The position numbers were made by a program, and so were the translations under genes. 64,000 bases of DNA, taken from the NCBI GenBank assembly GCA_026415975.1, contig JAOAFZ010000001.1, forward strand, positions 283,976 through 347,975, in the 5' to 3' direction. This document shows positions 51,188 through 60,410 of the stretch, in pieces. Source of the DNA: Patescibacteria group bacterium (lineage in GTDB: Bacteria > Patescibacteriota > Microgenomatia > UBA1406 > GWC2-37-13). The notes under the pieces are model-generated. The model worked only from the letters and a program-made list of their open reading frames with translations. It made no database searches and was not told the DNA's origin. Numbering within the stretch: the stretch's first letter is position 1; each line of letters opens with the position of its first letter.

Positions 51188-54019
51188 ATGCTTAGATTCA
51201 TTAGAAACCTGCTCGACTACAATGAACAACAGCTTCAGAATTACCGGAAGCAACTTGCTGTCATAAACAGTCTTGAAGAAAAAGCGCGTAATCTCGCCGA
51301 TGCGGATTTTCCACGGGAGACACAAAAGTTGCGTGAAGTTGTACAGTCTCAGGAGCAGAAGCTCGACGCGGTGGTTCCGTGGGCGTTTGCCCTGGTCCGC
51401 GAAGCTGCCCGCAGAAAAGCCGGCATGCGCCACTATGATGTACAGATGATCGCTGGACTGGCCCTGAATGACGGGAAAATAATCGAACAGAAAACTGGAG
51501 AGGGAAAAACACTTACCGCGACGTCGGCGCTATATGTAAACGCACTTGCGGGTAAAGGTTCACACCTTGTAACAGTAAACGATTATCTGGCACGCCGGGA
51601 TGCCGGTTGGATGGGAATGATCTTCGATTTCCTCGGCATGACCACTGCTGCGATAATCAGTGAGCAGTCGTTTATTTATGACCGTGACTACAACGATACC
51701 TCTAATCCGGACTGGCGTCTGGCACGCCTGAAGCCGGTTTCCCGAAAAGAAGCGTATCAGGCGGATATTACTTATGGCATTAACAGTGAGTTTGGCTTTG
51801 ATTACCTGCGCGACAATATGGCACAGCAACCTGGCCAGATCGTACAGCGCGATTTTCATTATGCGGTGGTTGATGAGGCTGACTCAGTCTTGATTGATGA
51901 GGCACGAACTCCACACATTATCTCTGCGCCGTACGAGGAAGATACCTCAAAATACTACGAGTATGCCAGGATCGTAAAGAAATTGGACATGAAGGAGGAT
52001 GTCATAATTGATGAAAAGCTGCGTACCGCGCATCTTTCGGACACGGGTATCCGAAAAATTGAACAAATGCTTGGAGTGGAAAATGTGTACCAACAGGATT
52101 ATGACACTCTTTTTCACATTGAAGCAGCTGTGAAGGCACATGCGTTGTATCATAACAACAAAGATTATATCGTTCGCGACGGTGAAGTAATTATCGTAGA
52201 TGAATTTACCGGCCGTCTATTGAATGGACGACGGTTTTCGGAAGGTCTCCATCAGGCACTTGAAGCGAAAGAAGGTGTTCCGATCAAGAAGGAATCACGA
52301 ACGCTGGCTACAGTTTCCTTGCAGAATTATTTCCGTATGTACCGGAAGCTTGCCGGTATGACAGGCACAGCGGCGACGGAAGCTGAAGAGTTCGGAAAGA
52401 TATATAATACCGAAGTAGTCGTAATACCTACTAATCGGCCGAGTAAACGGATTGATCACCCGGACGTAATATATAAAACGGTGGCCGCTAAGTTTAATGC
52501 GATAGCAGAAGAGGTTGCAAAACAGCATAAGACCGGCCGGCCGGTGTTGATAGGTACAACTTCAATTGAAAAAAATGAACTGCTCTCCGGTCTTCTAAAA
52601 AAACGGGGTATTCCCCACGAGGTTCTGAATGCCAAAAACCATGAACGGGAAGCGCAAATTATCGCCCGTGCCGGAGAAAAAGGTGCAGTAACAGTTGCAA
52701 CCAATATGGCCGGCCGGGGAGTCGATATCATTCTCGGCGGGGAACAGCCGGTAGAGTTCGAGATGGAAGCCGCGGAGTACAAGAAGGCAATCGCAAAGTG
52801 GCAGGAAGCCCATGACGAGGTAGTACGACTCGGTGGATTGATGGTTATCGGTACTGAGCGTCACGAGTCACGCCGCATTGATAATCAGCTTCGGGGTCGT
52901 GCCGGCCGTCAAGGTGACCCCGGCGAATCAATGTTTTTTATTTCGCTTGAAGACGATCTCATGCGAATTTTCGGTGGTGAACAGATTTCGCGTCTCATGA
53001 CTGCGTTTAACCTACCGGAAGATCAGCCCTTAAGCCATTCTATCGTCTCACGGGCTATTGAGCAGGCTCAGGTGAAGGTTGAAGGCTTTAACTTTGATAT
53101 ACGGAAAAGACTGGTTGAATACGACGATGTACTGAACCGCCAGCGTGACATAATCTATAGCTGGCGTCGTAAGTTTATGAACCTTGCCGAAGAAAACAGG
53201 GAAGAGTTCGATGAAGTCGTTCTCTCGGTATTTGACGAAGTATTTACTTCGCAGACAGCTGATTTTTTTGCAATACGACAGTCACTTAGCAAAGAACACA
53301 TTGACACTGTTGCAAAAGATATCGACACGCTTTTTCCGGGGTCGCTCGGTGAACTGCCCCATCTCTTAAAAGAAAAGTCACAGGATGAGGTACAGGAATA
53401 TCTTCTTGAACGAGCCTCTGCGCTTTACGCAGAGAAAGAAAAGATAGTAGGTGATTCATTCTGGGCGCAGATAGTACGCAGTTTGTTCCTTTCAACTGTA
53501 GATCAGTTTTGGACAGAGCATTTGACTGCGATAGATGACCTTCGTGAGGGAATAAATCTGCGTGGATACGCACAGATGGATCCGCTCGTGGAATATAAAA
53601 ATGAAGCATTTCGGATGTTTGAGTCATTGATAGCAAACATTGGTGCGGAATTTACCCGGCGGGTACTGAATATTGAGTTGAATATCCAGAGCCCAACACA
53701 GCAAGCTGAGAGCGAATCTGCCGGAAACAGCGAAATCAGTGCCGGTGCATCACCCGCACCGGCGGTTCCCTACGCACGGTTGTCCGAAACAGCCCCGAAA
53801 GCCCGGAAATTGGTCTATCATGCCGCTTCCGGTGCGGATCCCTACCGACCTAATGCAAGTGCCAAACCGTCTCGGCCGGGAACTCCGGTTAGTGCCGCAC
53901 CTGGTGGTGTTCGTGTGGTCGATCCCGGACAAGTTCAGCCTAAGAAGCGGCCAGGCCGGAATGATCCTTGCTGGTGCGGATCAGGAAAGAAGTATAAGAA
54001 GTGTCACTACCCGAATTAA
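51188..54019 (+). CDS. secA: Preprotein translocase ATPase SecA
   Basis: The 943-residue motor drives secretion through SecYEG. It has Walker A in KTGEGKTLTATSALYVNAL near residue 103, the VDEADSVLIDEA DEAD-type Walker B, the preprotein crosslinking domain, the second helicase half (GTERHESRRIDNQLRGRAGRQGDPG) and the helical scaffold. A low-complexity Ala/Pro linker of about 75 residues leads to a C-terminal SEC-C zinc motif (CWCGSGKKYKKCHYPN) that binds SecB or ribosomes in other bacteria. Confidence 0.97.
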   Translation: MLRFIRNLLDYNEQQLQNYRKQLAVINSLEEKARNLADADFPRETQKLREVVQSQEQKLDAVVPWAFALVREAARRKAGMRHYDVQMIAGLALNDGKIIEQKTGEGKTLTATSALYVNALAGKGSHLVTVNDYLARRDAGWMGMIFDFLGMTTAAIISEQSFIYDRDYNDTSNPDWRLARLKPVSRKEAYQADITYGINSEFGFDYLRDNMAQQPGQIVQRDFHYAVVDEADSVLIDEARTPHIISAPYEEDTSKYYEYARIVKKLDMKEDVIIDEKLRTAHLSDTGIRKIEQMLGVENVYQQDYDTLFHIEAAVKAHALYHNNKDYIVRDGEVIIVDEFTGRLLNGRRFSEGLHQALEAKEGVPIKKESRTLATVSLQNYFRMYRKLAGMTGTAATEAEEFGKIYNTEVVVIPTNRPSKRIDHPDVIYKTVAAKFNAIAEEVAKQHKTGRPVLIGTTSIEKNELLSGLLKKRGIPHEVLNAKNHEREAQIIARAGEKGAVTVATNMAGRGVDIILGGEQPVEFEMEAAEYKKAIAKWQEAHDEVVRLGGLMVIGTERHESRRIDNQLRGRAGRQGDPGESMFFISLEDDLMRIFGGEQISRLMTAFNLPEDQPLSHSIVSRAIEQAQVKVEGFNFDIRKRLVEYDDVLNRQRDIIYSWRRKFMNLAEENREEFDEVVLSVFDEVFTSQTADFFAIRQSLSKEHIDTVAKDIDTLFPGSLGELPHLLKEKSQDEVQEYLLERASALYAEKEKIVGDSFWAQIVRSLFLSTVDQFWTEHLTAIDDLREGINLRGYAQMDPLVEYKNEAFRMFESLIANIGAEFTRRVLNIELNIQSPTQQAESESAGNSEISAGASPAPAVPYARLSETAPKARKLVYHAASGADPYRPNASAKPSRPGTPVSAAPGGVRVVDPGQVQPKKRPGRNDPCWCGSGKKYKKCHYPN

Positions 54020-54071
54020 CTGCGGTGCCGGAAGCTGTTACGCCCTTTGCGTGTGGATCTCCCTCGGCAGA

Positions 54072-54461
54072 TTAGTATTCAAGCTTTTTAGTACGGGTTT
54101 TAGTTGGGCGCAGGAGTACTGCCCCTATGCCCAGTAAAGCCACCCCCACCATGTACAGGGCCGGGGTCACCAGCTTGCCGAGAACCTTTTTTATAATCCA
54201 GGCAAGGCGCCAGGACTCCCGTTCGGTAATCAGTGAAGTGCTTGTTTGTTCGATCAGCGGTCCGGAGATGTGTTTTTCGTATTCAAACGCAAAGAGTAGC
54301 AGTGCAAATCCTACGATTAAAAGAATCGCTCCCCGGCAAGGCCTATAGAGTGCATATCCAATTGAGGCGAGGATACCAGACAGAAACACGATCGCAAGCC
54401 CGTTGTGCTTAAAAAGCAACGCAAGTGCAATAGAAAGGTTCTGTTGGGTATCCGGTGCCAT
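54072..54461 (-). CDS. Small multi-pass membrane protein of unknown function
   Basis: The 129-residue protein has three or four hydrophobic helices: near residues 9-37, 42-60 and 96-117. A charged loop with TSTSLITERESWRLAWIIKKVLGKL lies between. No family is recognised. It follows the exonuclease gene on the same strand after 12 bp and converges with secA. Confidence 0.5.
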   Translation of the reverse strand: MAPDTQQNLSIALALLFKHNGLAIVFLSGILASIGYALYRPCRGAILLIVGFALLLFAFEYEKHISGPLIEQTSTSLITERESWRLAWIIKKVLGKLVTPALYMVGVALLGIGAVLLRPTKTRTKKLEY

Positions 54462-54473
54462 AGATAAAAATAC

Positions 54474-55466
54474 CTAAAATAAATCCATCTGGGAAGCGGT
54501 ATCCGGTTTTTTCCGGTGGTTTGGTTTCTTTTTTTTAGGAGTTGTGGAGAGATCAGAGTTTTCCGGCATGTTGGTAGTATTGTCTTTTTGTATCTGAACC
54601 CCGGCAGCCGACTCAGGGAAATATCTCTTCAGGAGAGAACGAAACCCGTAGTGGATAAGCCTTTCCCGAAACTCTACAGGGTATGGCTGCAAGCGTACTT
54701 GCTCCAAAGAGACGTCGACCGGTGCATCTTGACGGATAGTGGCAATATATTTCAGTTTTCTTACATTTTCCGCTGCATCAGCGAGCTTGGAACGGAGTTT
54801 TTCATCAGCAAGTTCCGGGAGACGTTCATATATACCTTCGATCGTACCAAATTGTGCAAGCAGTTTTGCGGCAGTTTTCGGGCCAATGCCTTTCACCGAC
54901 TGGTAATTATCAGAAGGATCTCCTATAAGAGCTTTCAGGTCGGGGATTGATTCCGGAGGCAACCCGAACCGTTCACGAACGGCTTCTGGCGTGTATACAA
55001 CGGTGGTACTCAGACCAGTCTTTGGCATCACAACAAAAATGTCATCGCGTACCAATTGCAGGATATCTTTATCTCCGGTGAGAATCCTAGTCACTGTACC
55101 GGTTCCGTGTACGCGCATAGCTAGGGTTCCGATTACGTCGTCTGCTTCAAAACCGGGAGCTTCCAATGGGTTCATTCGAGCAACATCCACCAGCTCTCTG
55201 ATCAGCGAAAACTGACTTTTCAGTGCATCTGGAGGAGGGGGACGGGTTGCCTGATACCCCAGCAGAAGCTGCTTTCGGAAGGTAGGTACCGGTGTGTCAA
55301 AAGCAATCACAAGATGGGTAGGAGCCAGTTCGGCAATTGCCCGGTGTACCATCACAAAAAATCCATGTACGGCATTCACCGGTATGCCGTTACTTGTTAA
55401 GGGAGGAAGAGCATGATATGCCCGATGAATAATAGCGTGTCCGTCAATGATAAGCAAGCTACGCAT
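54474..55466 (-). CDS. Stand-alone 5'-3' exonuclease (PolA N-terminal type) with clamp-binding tail
   Basis: The 330-residue flap-endonuclease-type nuclease resembles the N-terminal domain of DNA polymerase I, without polymerase. It has LLIIDGHAIIHRAYHA, AFDTPVPTFRK, the metal cluster in GFEADDVIGTLA and ILTGDKDILQLV, and the helix-hairpin-helix GDPSDNYQSVKGIGPKTAAKLL. A lysine-rich linker leads to the last five residues, QMDLF, which fit the bacterial sliding-clamp binding pattern (QxxLF). It would remove RNA primers and flaps during replication and repair. The start overlaps the ftsH stop by one base (TGATG). Confidence 0.9.
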   Translation of the reverse strand: MRSLLIIDGHAIIHRAYHALPPLTSNGIPVNAVHGFFVMVHRAIAELAPTHLVIAFDTPVPTFRKQLLLGYQATRPPPPDALKSQFSLIRELVDVARMNPLEAPGFEADDVIGTLAMRVHGTGTVTRILTGDKDILQLVRDDIFVVMPKTGLSTTVVYTPEAVRERFGLPPESIPDLKALIGDPSDNYQSVKGIGPKTAAKLLAQFGTIEGIYERLPELADEKLRSKLADAAENVRKLKYIATIRQDAPVDVSLEQVRLQPYPVEFRERLIHYGFRSLLKRYFPESAAGVQIQKDNTTNMPENSDLSTTPKKKKPNHRKKPDTASQMDLF

Positions 55467-57445
55467 CAGGCTTGTTCCAGACCATCCGGTTTTGCTGGAG
55501 ACTCCGGCATTCCCTCCGGTAACTTAACTGGCGCAGATATTTCCGGTTTCTTTCCTTCTTTTGTAGGTTTCTTCCCGACAATACGTTCAAATTCATCTTG
55601 ATCCATGTTTTCTTTTTCAACAAGTTTTTGGGCTACTGTATCGAGCTCTGCTCGATGTTCGGTAAGTATGCGGATCGCGTTCCCGTAGCATTCCTCGATA
55701 ATTTTTCGTATCTCAGCGTCAATCTTTGCAAGCATTTCCTGCGATATATTTTGCGACTCTATTACGGGGCGGCTGCTATCGGTAATATCGGTGATCACGT
55801 CGTAGTTTACCGGACCAAGCGGGCTCATACCATAATCCATTACCATAGCACGGGCGATACGGGTCGCCTGACTGAAGTCGTTTGCGGCTCCGGTAGTTGC
55901 TTCATTAAAAACAAGCTCCTCGGCGGCACGTCCACCCATCATAACGGCGATTCGCCCCATGAGGTTCGATTTCGTGATATGTAGTTGATCGGTGGCCGGA
56001 GGAATCAGGGTAAAGCCCAGTGCCATCCCGCGGGAAACGATTGATATCCTCGATACCTGATCAGTCTGGTGCAGATAATGGGAGCAAATTGCATGCCCGG
56101 CTTCGTGATAAGCGGTGATCTGCTTATCCTCCTCGGTCTGAAGCCTGCGTTTTTCCGGACCGAGTTTTACTTTTGTTGCGGCCTCCTCTATGTGATCGGA
56201 GTTGATACTGCTCAGACCTTCACGGGCGGCCTGAATTGCAGCCTCATTGAGCATATTCTCCAGATCAGCCCCCGAAAAACCAACTGTGCGGGCAGCAACT
56301 CGGTCCCAATTCACACTTTCGTCGAAGGGCTTGCCACGGGCATGAATTGCAAGAATTGCTTTACGACCCTCTACATTAGGATAATCTATTACTATCCGGC
56401 GGTCAAAGCGACCCGGTCGTAAGAGTGCCGGATCCAGCAGGTCGCCGCGGTTCGTTGCCGCAAGAACAACAACCTGCTCGTTCGGTGTAAAACCGTCCAT
56501 CTCCACCAGAATCTGATTTAGTGTCTGCTCGCGTTCATCGTGTGCAGGCATCACGCCATTCGATCGGGCCCGGCCGATTGCATCAATTTCGTCGATAAAG
56601 ATAATAGCTGGTGCACTGCGCTTGGCAGTTGCAAACAAATCACGGACACGGGCAGCCCCGATGCCAACAAGCATTTCCATGAACTCGGAACCGGCAATGG
56701 AGAAGAATGCAGTACCTGCCTCGCCGGCAACTGCCTTGGCAAGGAGTGTTTTTCCGGTACCAGCCGGACCCACAAGCATAACACCCTTTGGCGTACGCGC
56801 ACCAACTTTCTTATATTTTGCGGGATGCTTGAGGAAGTCCACTACCTCCGCAATTTCCTGTTTTGCTTCATCTATACCCGCAATATCCTTGAAAGTTACT
56901 TTCGGAGTATCCTTGCTGAAACGCTTGGCACGTGATTGACCGAATGAAAAGACCGAATCTTGTGCACCCCGGGCCTGCCGGAAAAGAAAGAAGAGGAATG
57001 CAACGATGAGGATTGTTGGGACAATGTTAATAAGGAATGCTGCCCAGACCGATGATCCCTCGGTGTCTTTTACTGTGACTGGTACTTTATTCGCCGGAAT
57101 ATCGTTATTGGCAAGAATCTCAAGAAAGCTTGATGTGCTTTCTTTTGTTGCCCGAGCATTCTGGCCATTTTTATACACAACATTTACCGTATTTCCGTCT
57201 ACCTCTACCGATTTGACCCGGTCCTGCCGGATATCGGTTAGCACCTGTGTCAATGGTTTTTCAGGAATATTGGCCTTTTCGGCTCCGCTAAAAGAGCCGT
57301 AAAGGGTGAGCAAGAGGAAGAAGACAAAGATTGCTATAAATACAGTTCGCAGGTCGAAATTAAACTTGAATTCCGCAATGTTTCTTTGGGTATCTTTCCC
57401 GCTTTTTTTTTCGTTTTTTTTCATATTGCCTATTTGTTTTGCCAT
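55466..57445 (-). CDS. ftsH: ATP-dependent zinc metalloprotease FtsH
   Basis: The membrane AAA+ protease of about 659 residues has two transmembrane segments (about 36-50 and 135-155) flanking a periplasm-side domain. The AAA module carries Walker A GPAGTGKT and the pore loop FMEMLVG (FVEMFVG in most), and the peptidase zinc site is HEAGH. The tail is Pro/Lys-rich. The first in-frame ATG (57460) lies within a TACAAT box, so 57445 is used; ATG at 57424 is also possible. It degrades misfolded membrane proteins. The exonuclease gene is translationally coupled behind it. Confidence 0.93.
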   Translation of the reverse strand: MAKQIGNMKKNEKKSGKDTQRNIAEFKFNFDLRTVFIAIFVFFLLLTLYGSFSGAEKANIPEKPLTQVLTDIRQDRVKSVEVDGNTVNVVYKNGQNARATKESTSSFLEILANNDIPANKVPVTVKDTEGSSVWAAFLINIVPTILIVAFLFFLFRQARGAQDSVFSFGQSRAKRFSKDTPKVTFKDIAGIDEAKQEIAEVVDFLKHPAKYKKVGARTPKGVMLVGPAGTGKTLLAKAVAGEAGTAFFSIAGSEFMEMLVGIGAARVRDLFATAKRSAPAIIFIDEIDAIGRARSNGVMPAHDEREQTLNQILVEMDGFTPNEQVVVLAATNRGDLLDPALLRPGRFDRRIVIDYPNVEGRKAILAIHARGKPFDESVNWDRVAARTVGFSGADLENMLNEAAIQAAREGLSSINSDHIEEAATKVKLGPEKRRLQTEEDKQITAYHEAGHAICSHYLHQTDQVSRISIVSRGMALGFTLIPPATDQLHITKSNLMGRIAVMMGGRAAEELVFNEATTGAANDFSQATRIARAMVMDYGMSPLGPVNYDVITDITDSSRPVIESQNISQEMLAKIDAEIRKIIEECYGNAIRILTEHRAELDTVAQKLVEKENMDQDEFERIVGKKPTKEGKKPEISAPVKLPEGMPESPAKPDGLEQA

Positions 57446-57506
57446 ATATGGCCTATTCATTGTATCAAACTTATGCTAAAATTGGGAATTAACAGATTGC
57501 TTTGCA

Positions 57507-58577
57507 GTGCGCACGCTACCCCTTGATCAACTTGTAAACTCCCATGCAATTACCGAAGTCATAGCCGCGCTGGATGCGGGGGGTGTTGTCGTGTATCCAA
57601 CCGACACAGTCTACGGTCTTCTGGCCGACGCAACGAATCCCGATGCAGTGGCACGACTTTTGTCCCTCAAGGATCGTCCACCGGGAAAAGCTATCTCAGT
57701 GTTTGTGCGTGATATTGAGATGATCACCGATCTGTGCACGGTTACTCAGGATCAGGAACTTCGGATTCGTGAGCTGCTCCCGGGCCCGTATACTCTTATT
57801 CTGCCTTCCCGTGGCCGGGTACGTCGGGAGCTTGAATCCGAAAACGGCACCCTAGGTGTCCGTATTCCCGACTATGCGCCGGTTCGTGCATTACTTGCCC
57901 AGTACGGCAAACCGGTCACCGCAACGTCGGCAAATCTGTCGGGCGATGCACCGCATTATTCACTTGAGGCTTTCCTGGCTACGTTATCAGCAAAAAAGCG
58001 CGCCCTGATAACTCTGGCTGTAGACGGAGGAAAGCTGCCTCGGAACAAACCATCTACCGTAATTGATCTTACCGGTGAAACGCTGACCGTGCTTCGGGTT
58101 GGCGATATGCTACTTGCCGAGCGGCAGGTAGTACTCTCACGTTCCGAAGAGGAAACGAAAGCCCTTGCCCGACGCCTACTGCAAACCTTCGGGCGACCGA
58201 ACAAGCCGATTGTCTTTATTCTACAGGGCGACCTGGGAGCGGGCAAGACAGTATTCGGTAAGGGAATCGCAATGGAACTAGGCATCCATGATGTCGTATC
58301 ACCGACGTTCGTGGTGCATTACGAGTATGATGTGCCTCCCGGACGGGCATATCGGACCTTCAACCACTTCGACCTGTATAGTATTGCCGATCAGGAAGAG
58401 TTCGAGTACCTCGAAATCGAATCGCTCCTTGTGCCGGGGAGTGTTCATGTGATCGAGTGGGGCGAGAAGTTGGGTGAACTCTATAAGCTATTCCTCGAAA
58501 AAGCAGATGTAGTCCTCGTCAGAATCGAACACGTGTCCACTACAGAACGCCGCTTAACGATTTCCCGTGGTACATGA
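57507..58577 (+). CDS. Fusion: threonylcarbamoyl-AMP synthase (TsaC/YrdC) + TsaE ATPase
   Basis: The 356-residue ORF joins two t6A factors. Residues 1 to about 205 are a YrdC/Sua5 domain: YPTDTVYGL (30-38), the SLKDRPPGKAIS phosphate region with Lys55 and Arg57, and TSANLSGD (140-147). It makes threonylcarbamoyl-AMP from threonine, bicarbonate and ATP. Residues about 210-356 are TsaE with Walker A GDLGAGKT (241-248), a SPTFVVHYEY switch and NHFDLYSI. TsaE acts with TsaB and TsaD to complete t6A37 on tRNA. The start is GTG at 57507. It overlaps tsaD (ATGA). The TsaB partner is not in the window. Confidence 0.93.
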   Translation: MRTLPLDQLVNSHAITEVIAALDAGGVVVYPTDTVYGLLADATNPDAVARLLSLKDRPPGKAISVFVRDIEMITDLCTVTQDQELRIRELLPGPYTLILPSRGRVRRELESENGTLGVRIPDYAPVRALLAQYGKPVTATSANLSGDAPHYSLEAFLATLSAKKRALITLAVDGGKLPRNKPSTVIDLTGETLTVLRVGDMLLAERQVVLSRSEEETKALARRLLQTFGRPNKPIVFILQGDLGAGKTVFGKGIAMELGIHDVVSPTFVVHYEYDVPPGRAYRTFNHFDLYSIADQEEFEYLEIESLLVPGSVHVIEWGEKLGELYKLFLEKADVVLVRIEHVSTTERRLTISRGT

Positions 58578-59653
58578 GAGTTTTCGCGATAGACACTTCG
58601 TGCGACGAAACATCCGCGGCAATCGTAGACGGTCGCCGGGTTCTCTCGTCTGTCATCTACTCGCAGGCGCTTCTGCACGAAAAGTGGGGTGGCGTCATGC
58701 CTTCCGTTGCCAAGCGAGCCCATTCTGAACGAATCGATTCCGTGGTGGAGCGCGCCTTCCGCAAAGCGAAACTCGCGTTCGGTGACGTGGATGCCGTTGC
58801 CGTAACCCAGGGTCCGGGACTGGCCATTGCGCTTGAGGTGGGCATTGCGAAAGCTAAAGAGCTTTCGGCTTTTTGGGGGAAGCCGCTGGTATCGGTAAAT
58901 CACATGGAAGGACATATCTACTCGAACTTTGTGCAGAACTCCAAGGGGAACCCGCCGCGGGAGTTTGTGTTTCCATACCTTGTTTTGCTTGTCTCCGGTG
59001 GCCACACCGAACTGGTGCTCTTTCGTGACCACCTGGACTACGAGGTGATCGGCCGAACTGTGGACGATGCCGCGGGCGAAGCGTTGGACAAGGCCTCTAA
59101 GATGCTCGGCTTCAGCTACCCTGGCGGACCGGTGATCGAACGGCTCGCTGAGGAAGCGGGGAACACCGACGAGTACCGCTTTCCGCGCCCGCTGGCGAAC
59201 CGCGATACACTGAATTTCTCGTATTCGGGACTCAAGACAGCGTTCCTGTATAAATTGCGCGAACTCGACGATACAGCCCGGGCCAAGGCCATGCGATCGC
59301 TTGCCAGCTCATACCAAGAAGCCGTGTTTGCCACGCTGGTTTCGCGGACGCGGCTGGCGGTAAAAAAGACCGGAGTGGCGAATATTCTTCTGGGTGGGGG
59401 CGTTTCGGTAAACCGGCGACTCCGGGTTCTGTTCCGGCGAGCCGCGGCTGAGCAAGGTTGGACAGTACAGTTTCCGCCGTTTAAATACCTAAACTTCGAC
59501 AACGCCGCGATGATTGGTGTCATGGGCTGCTATAAGGCAGAACGCGGATTGTTTGCCGATCCCGCCGCCATAGATCGCAAGCCGCGGATGTCCCTGCCGG
59601 CTTTTATAACCATGCCATCGGATATGAAAATTATGAAGCAGCGGGATTTATGA
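58574..59653 (+). CDS. tsaD: tRNA N6-adenosine threonylcarbamoyltransferase TsaD
   Basis: The 359-residue ASKHA-fold protein begins FAIDTSCDETSAAIVDGR. The metal site is HMEGH, the nucleotide regions are LLVSGGHTELV and DDAAGEALDKASKMLGFSYPGGP, and the late GGGVSVNRRLR motif is intact. It transfers the threonylcarbamoyl group made by TsaC to A37 of ANN-decoding tRNAs. Translation should be coupled to the TsaC-TsaE fusion through the ATGA overlap, which supports joint function. Confidence 0.95.
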   Translation: MRVFAIDTSCDETSAAIVDGRRVLSSVIYSQALLHEKWGGVMPSVAKRAHSERIDSVVERAFRKAKLAFGDVDAVAVTQGPGLAIALEVGIAKAKELSAFWGKPLVSVNHMEGHIYSNFVQNSKGNPPREFVFPYLVLLVSGGHTELVLFRDHLDYEVIGRTVDDAAGEALDKASKMLGFSYPGGPVIERLAEEAGNTDEYRFPRPLANRDTLNFSYSGLKTAFLYKLRELDDTARAKAMRSLASSYQEAVFATLVSRTRLAVKKTGVANILLGGGVSVNRRLRVLFRRAAAEQGWTVQFPPFKYLNFDNAAMIGVMGCYKAERGLFADPAAIDRKPRMSLPAFITMPSDMKIMKQRDL

Positions 59654-59672
59654 TCTGGTACACTATACCAGC

Positions 59673-60395
59673 ATGATAAGGCTTAAAAATGTATCGGTCG
59701 CAATTGACGAAAAACCGATTCTCAAGAACATAAACTTCGAGTTTGAACCGGGCAAGATCTATGCCGTAATGGGTCCCAATGGTTCGGGAAAATCCACTTT
59801 GGCGTATACGATTATGGGGCACCCGTCCTACGAACTTCAGCAGGGTTCCAGAATTATAATGAACGGTGAGGATATCACCGAAAAAGAAGCCAACGAACGC
59901 GCCGAAAAGGGAATCTTCCTTTCGTTCCAGTCGCCGCTGGCGCTTGCGGGTGTAAAGGTACAGCAACTCCTGCGCCTTGCCCTGGAAGGAAAGAAAGACC
60001 CGGTTGCGATCTACAAACAGGTCAGGGAAGTGGCAAAAAAACTGAAGATATCGGACGATCTCCTGAATCGCTCGTTGAATGAGGGCGCGTCCGGCGGCGA
60101 AAAGAAGAAGCTCGAAGTACTTCAGGCCGTGGTACTCGACAAGAACTTTCTGATCTTTGACGAAGTAGACACCGGTGTGGACGTGGATGCGCTAAAGACC
60201 ATTGCGCAGTATCTGGACACGCATCGCGAGGGCAAGACCTACGTGATCATCACCCATTATAACCGGATTCTGCACTACCTCAAGCCGGACAAAGTGCTTG
60301 TTCTAGCCGGCGGAGAGCTGAAGAAAGTGGGGGATGGATCCCTTGCGGAAGAAATCGAAATCAATGGCTACGAATCGGTACTGGGCGGCAAATAA
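59673..60395 (+). CDS. sufC: Fe-S cluster assembly ATPase SufC
   Basis: The 240-residue ABC ATPase has Walker A GPNGSGKST, the signature NEGASGGEKKKLE and Walker B FLIFDEVDTGVDVDAL, the last with SufC-specific wording. It binds SufB and SufD to form the scaffold that builds Fe-S clusters, needed here by IlvD and LeuC. TACACT lies 8 nt before the ATG. It heads the suf operon. Confidence 0.95.
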   Translation: MIRLKNVSVAIDEKPILKNINFEFEPGKIYAVMGPNGSGKSTLAYTIMGHPSYELQQGSRIIMNGEDITEKEANERAEKGIFLSFQSPLALAGVKVQQLLRLALEGKKDPVAIYKQVREVAKKLKISDDLLNRSLNEGASGGEKKKLEVLQAVVLDKNFLIFDEVDTGVDVDALKTIAQYLDTHREGKTYVIITHYNRILHYLKPDKVLVLAGGELKKVGDGSLAEEIEINGYESVLGGK

Positions 60396-60410
60396 GCCCG
60401 ATTATTTCCT

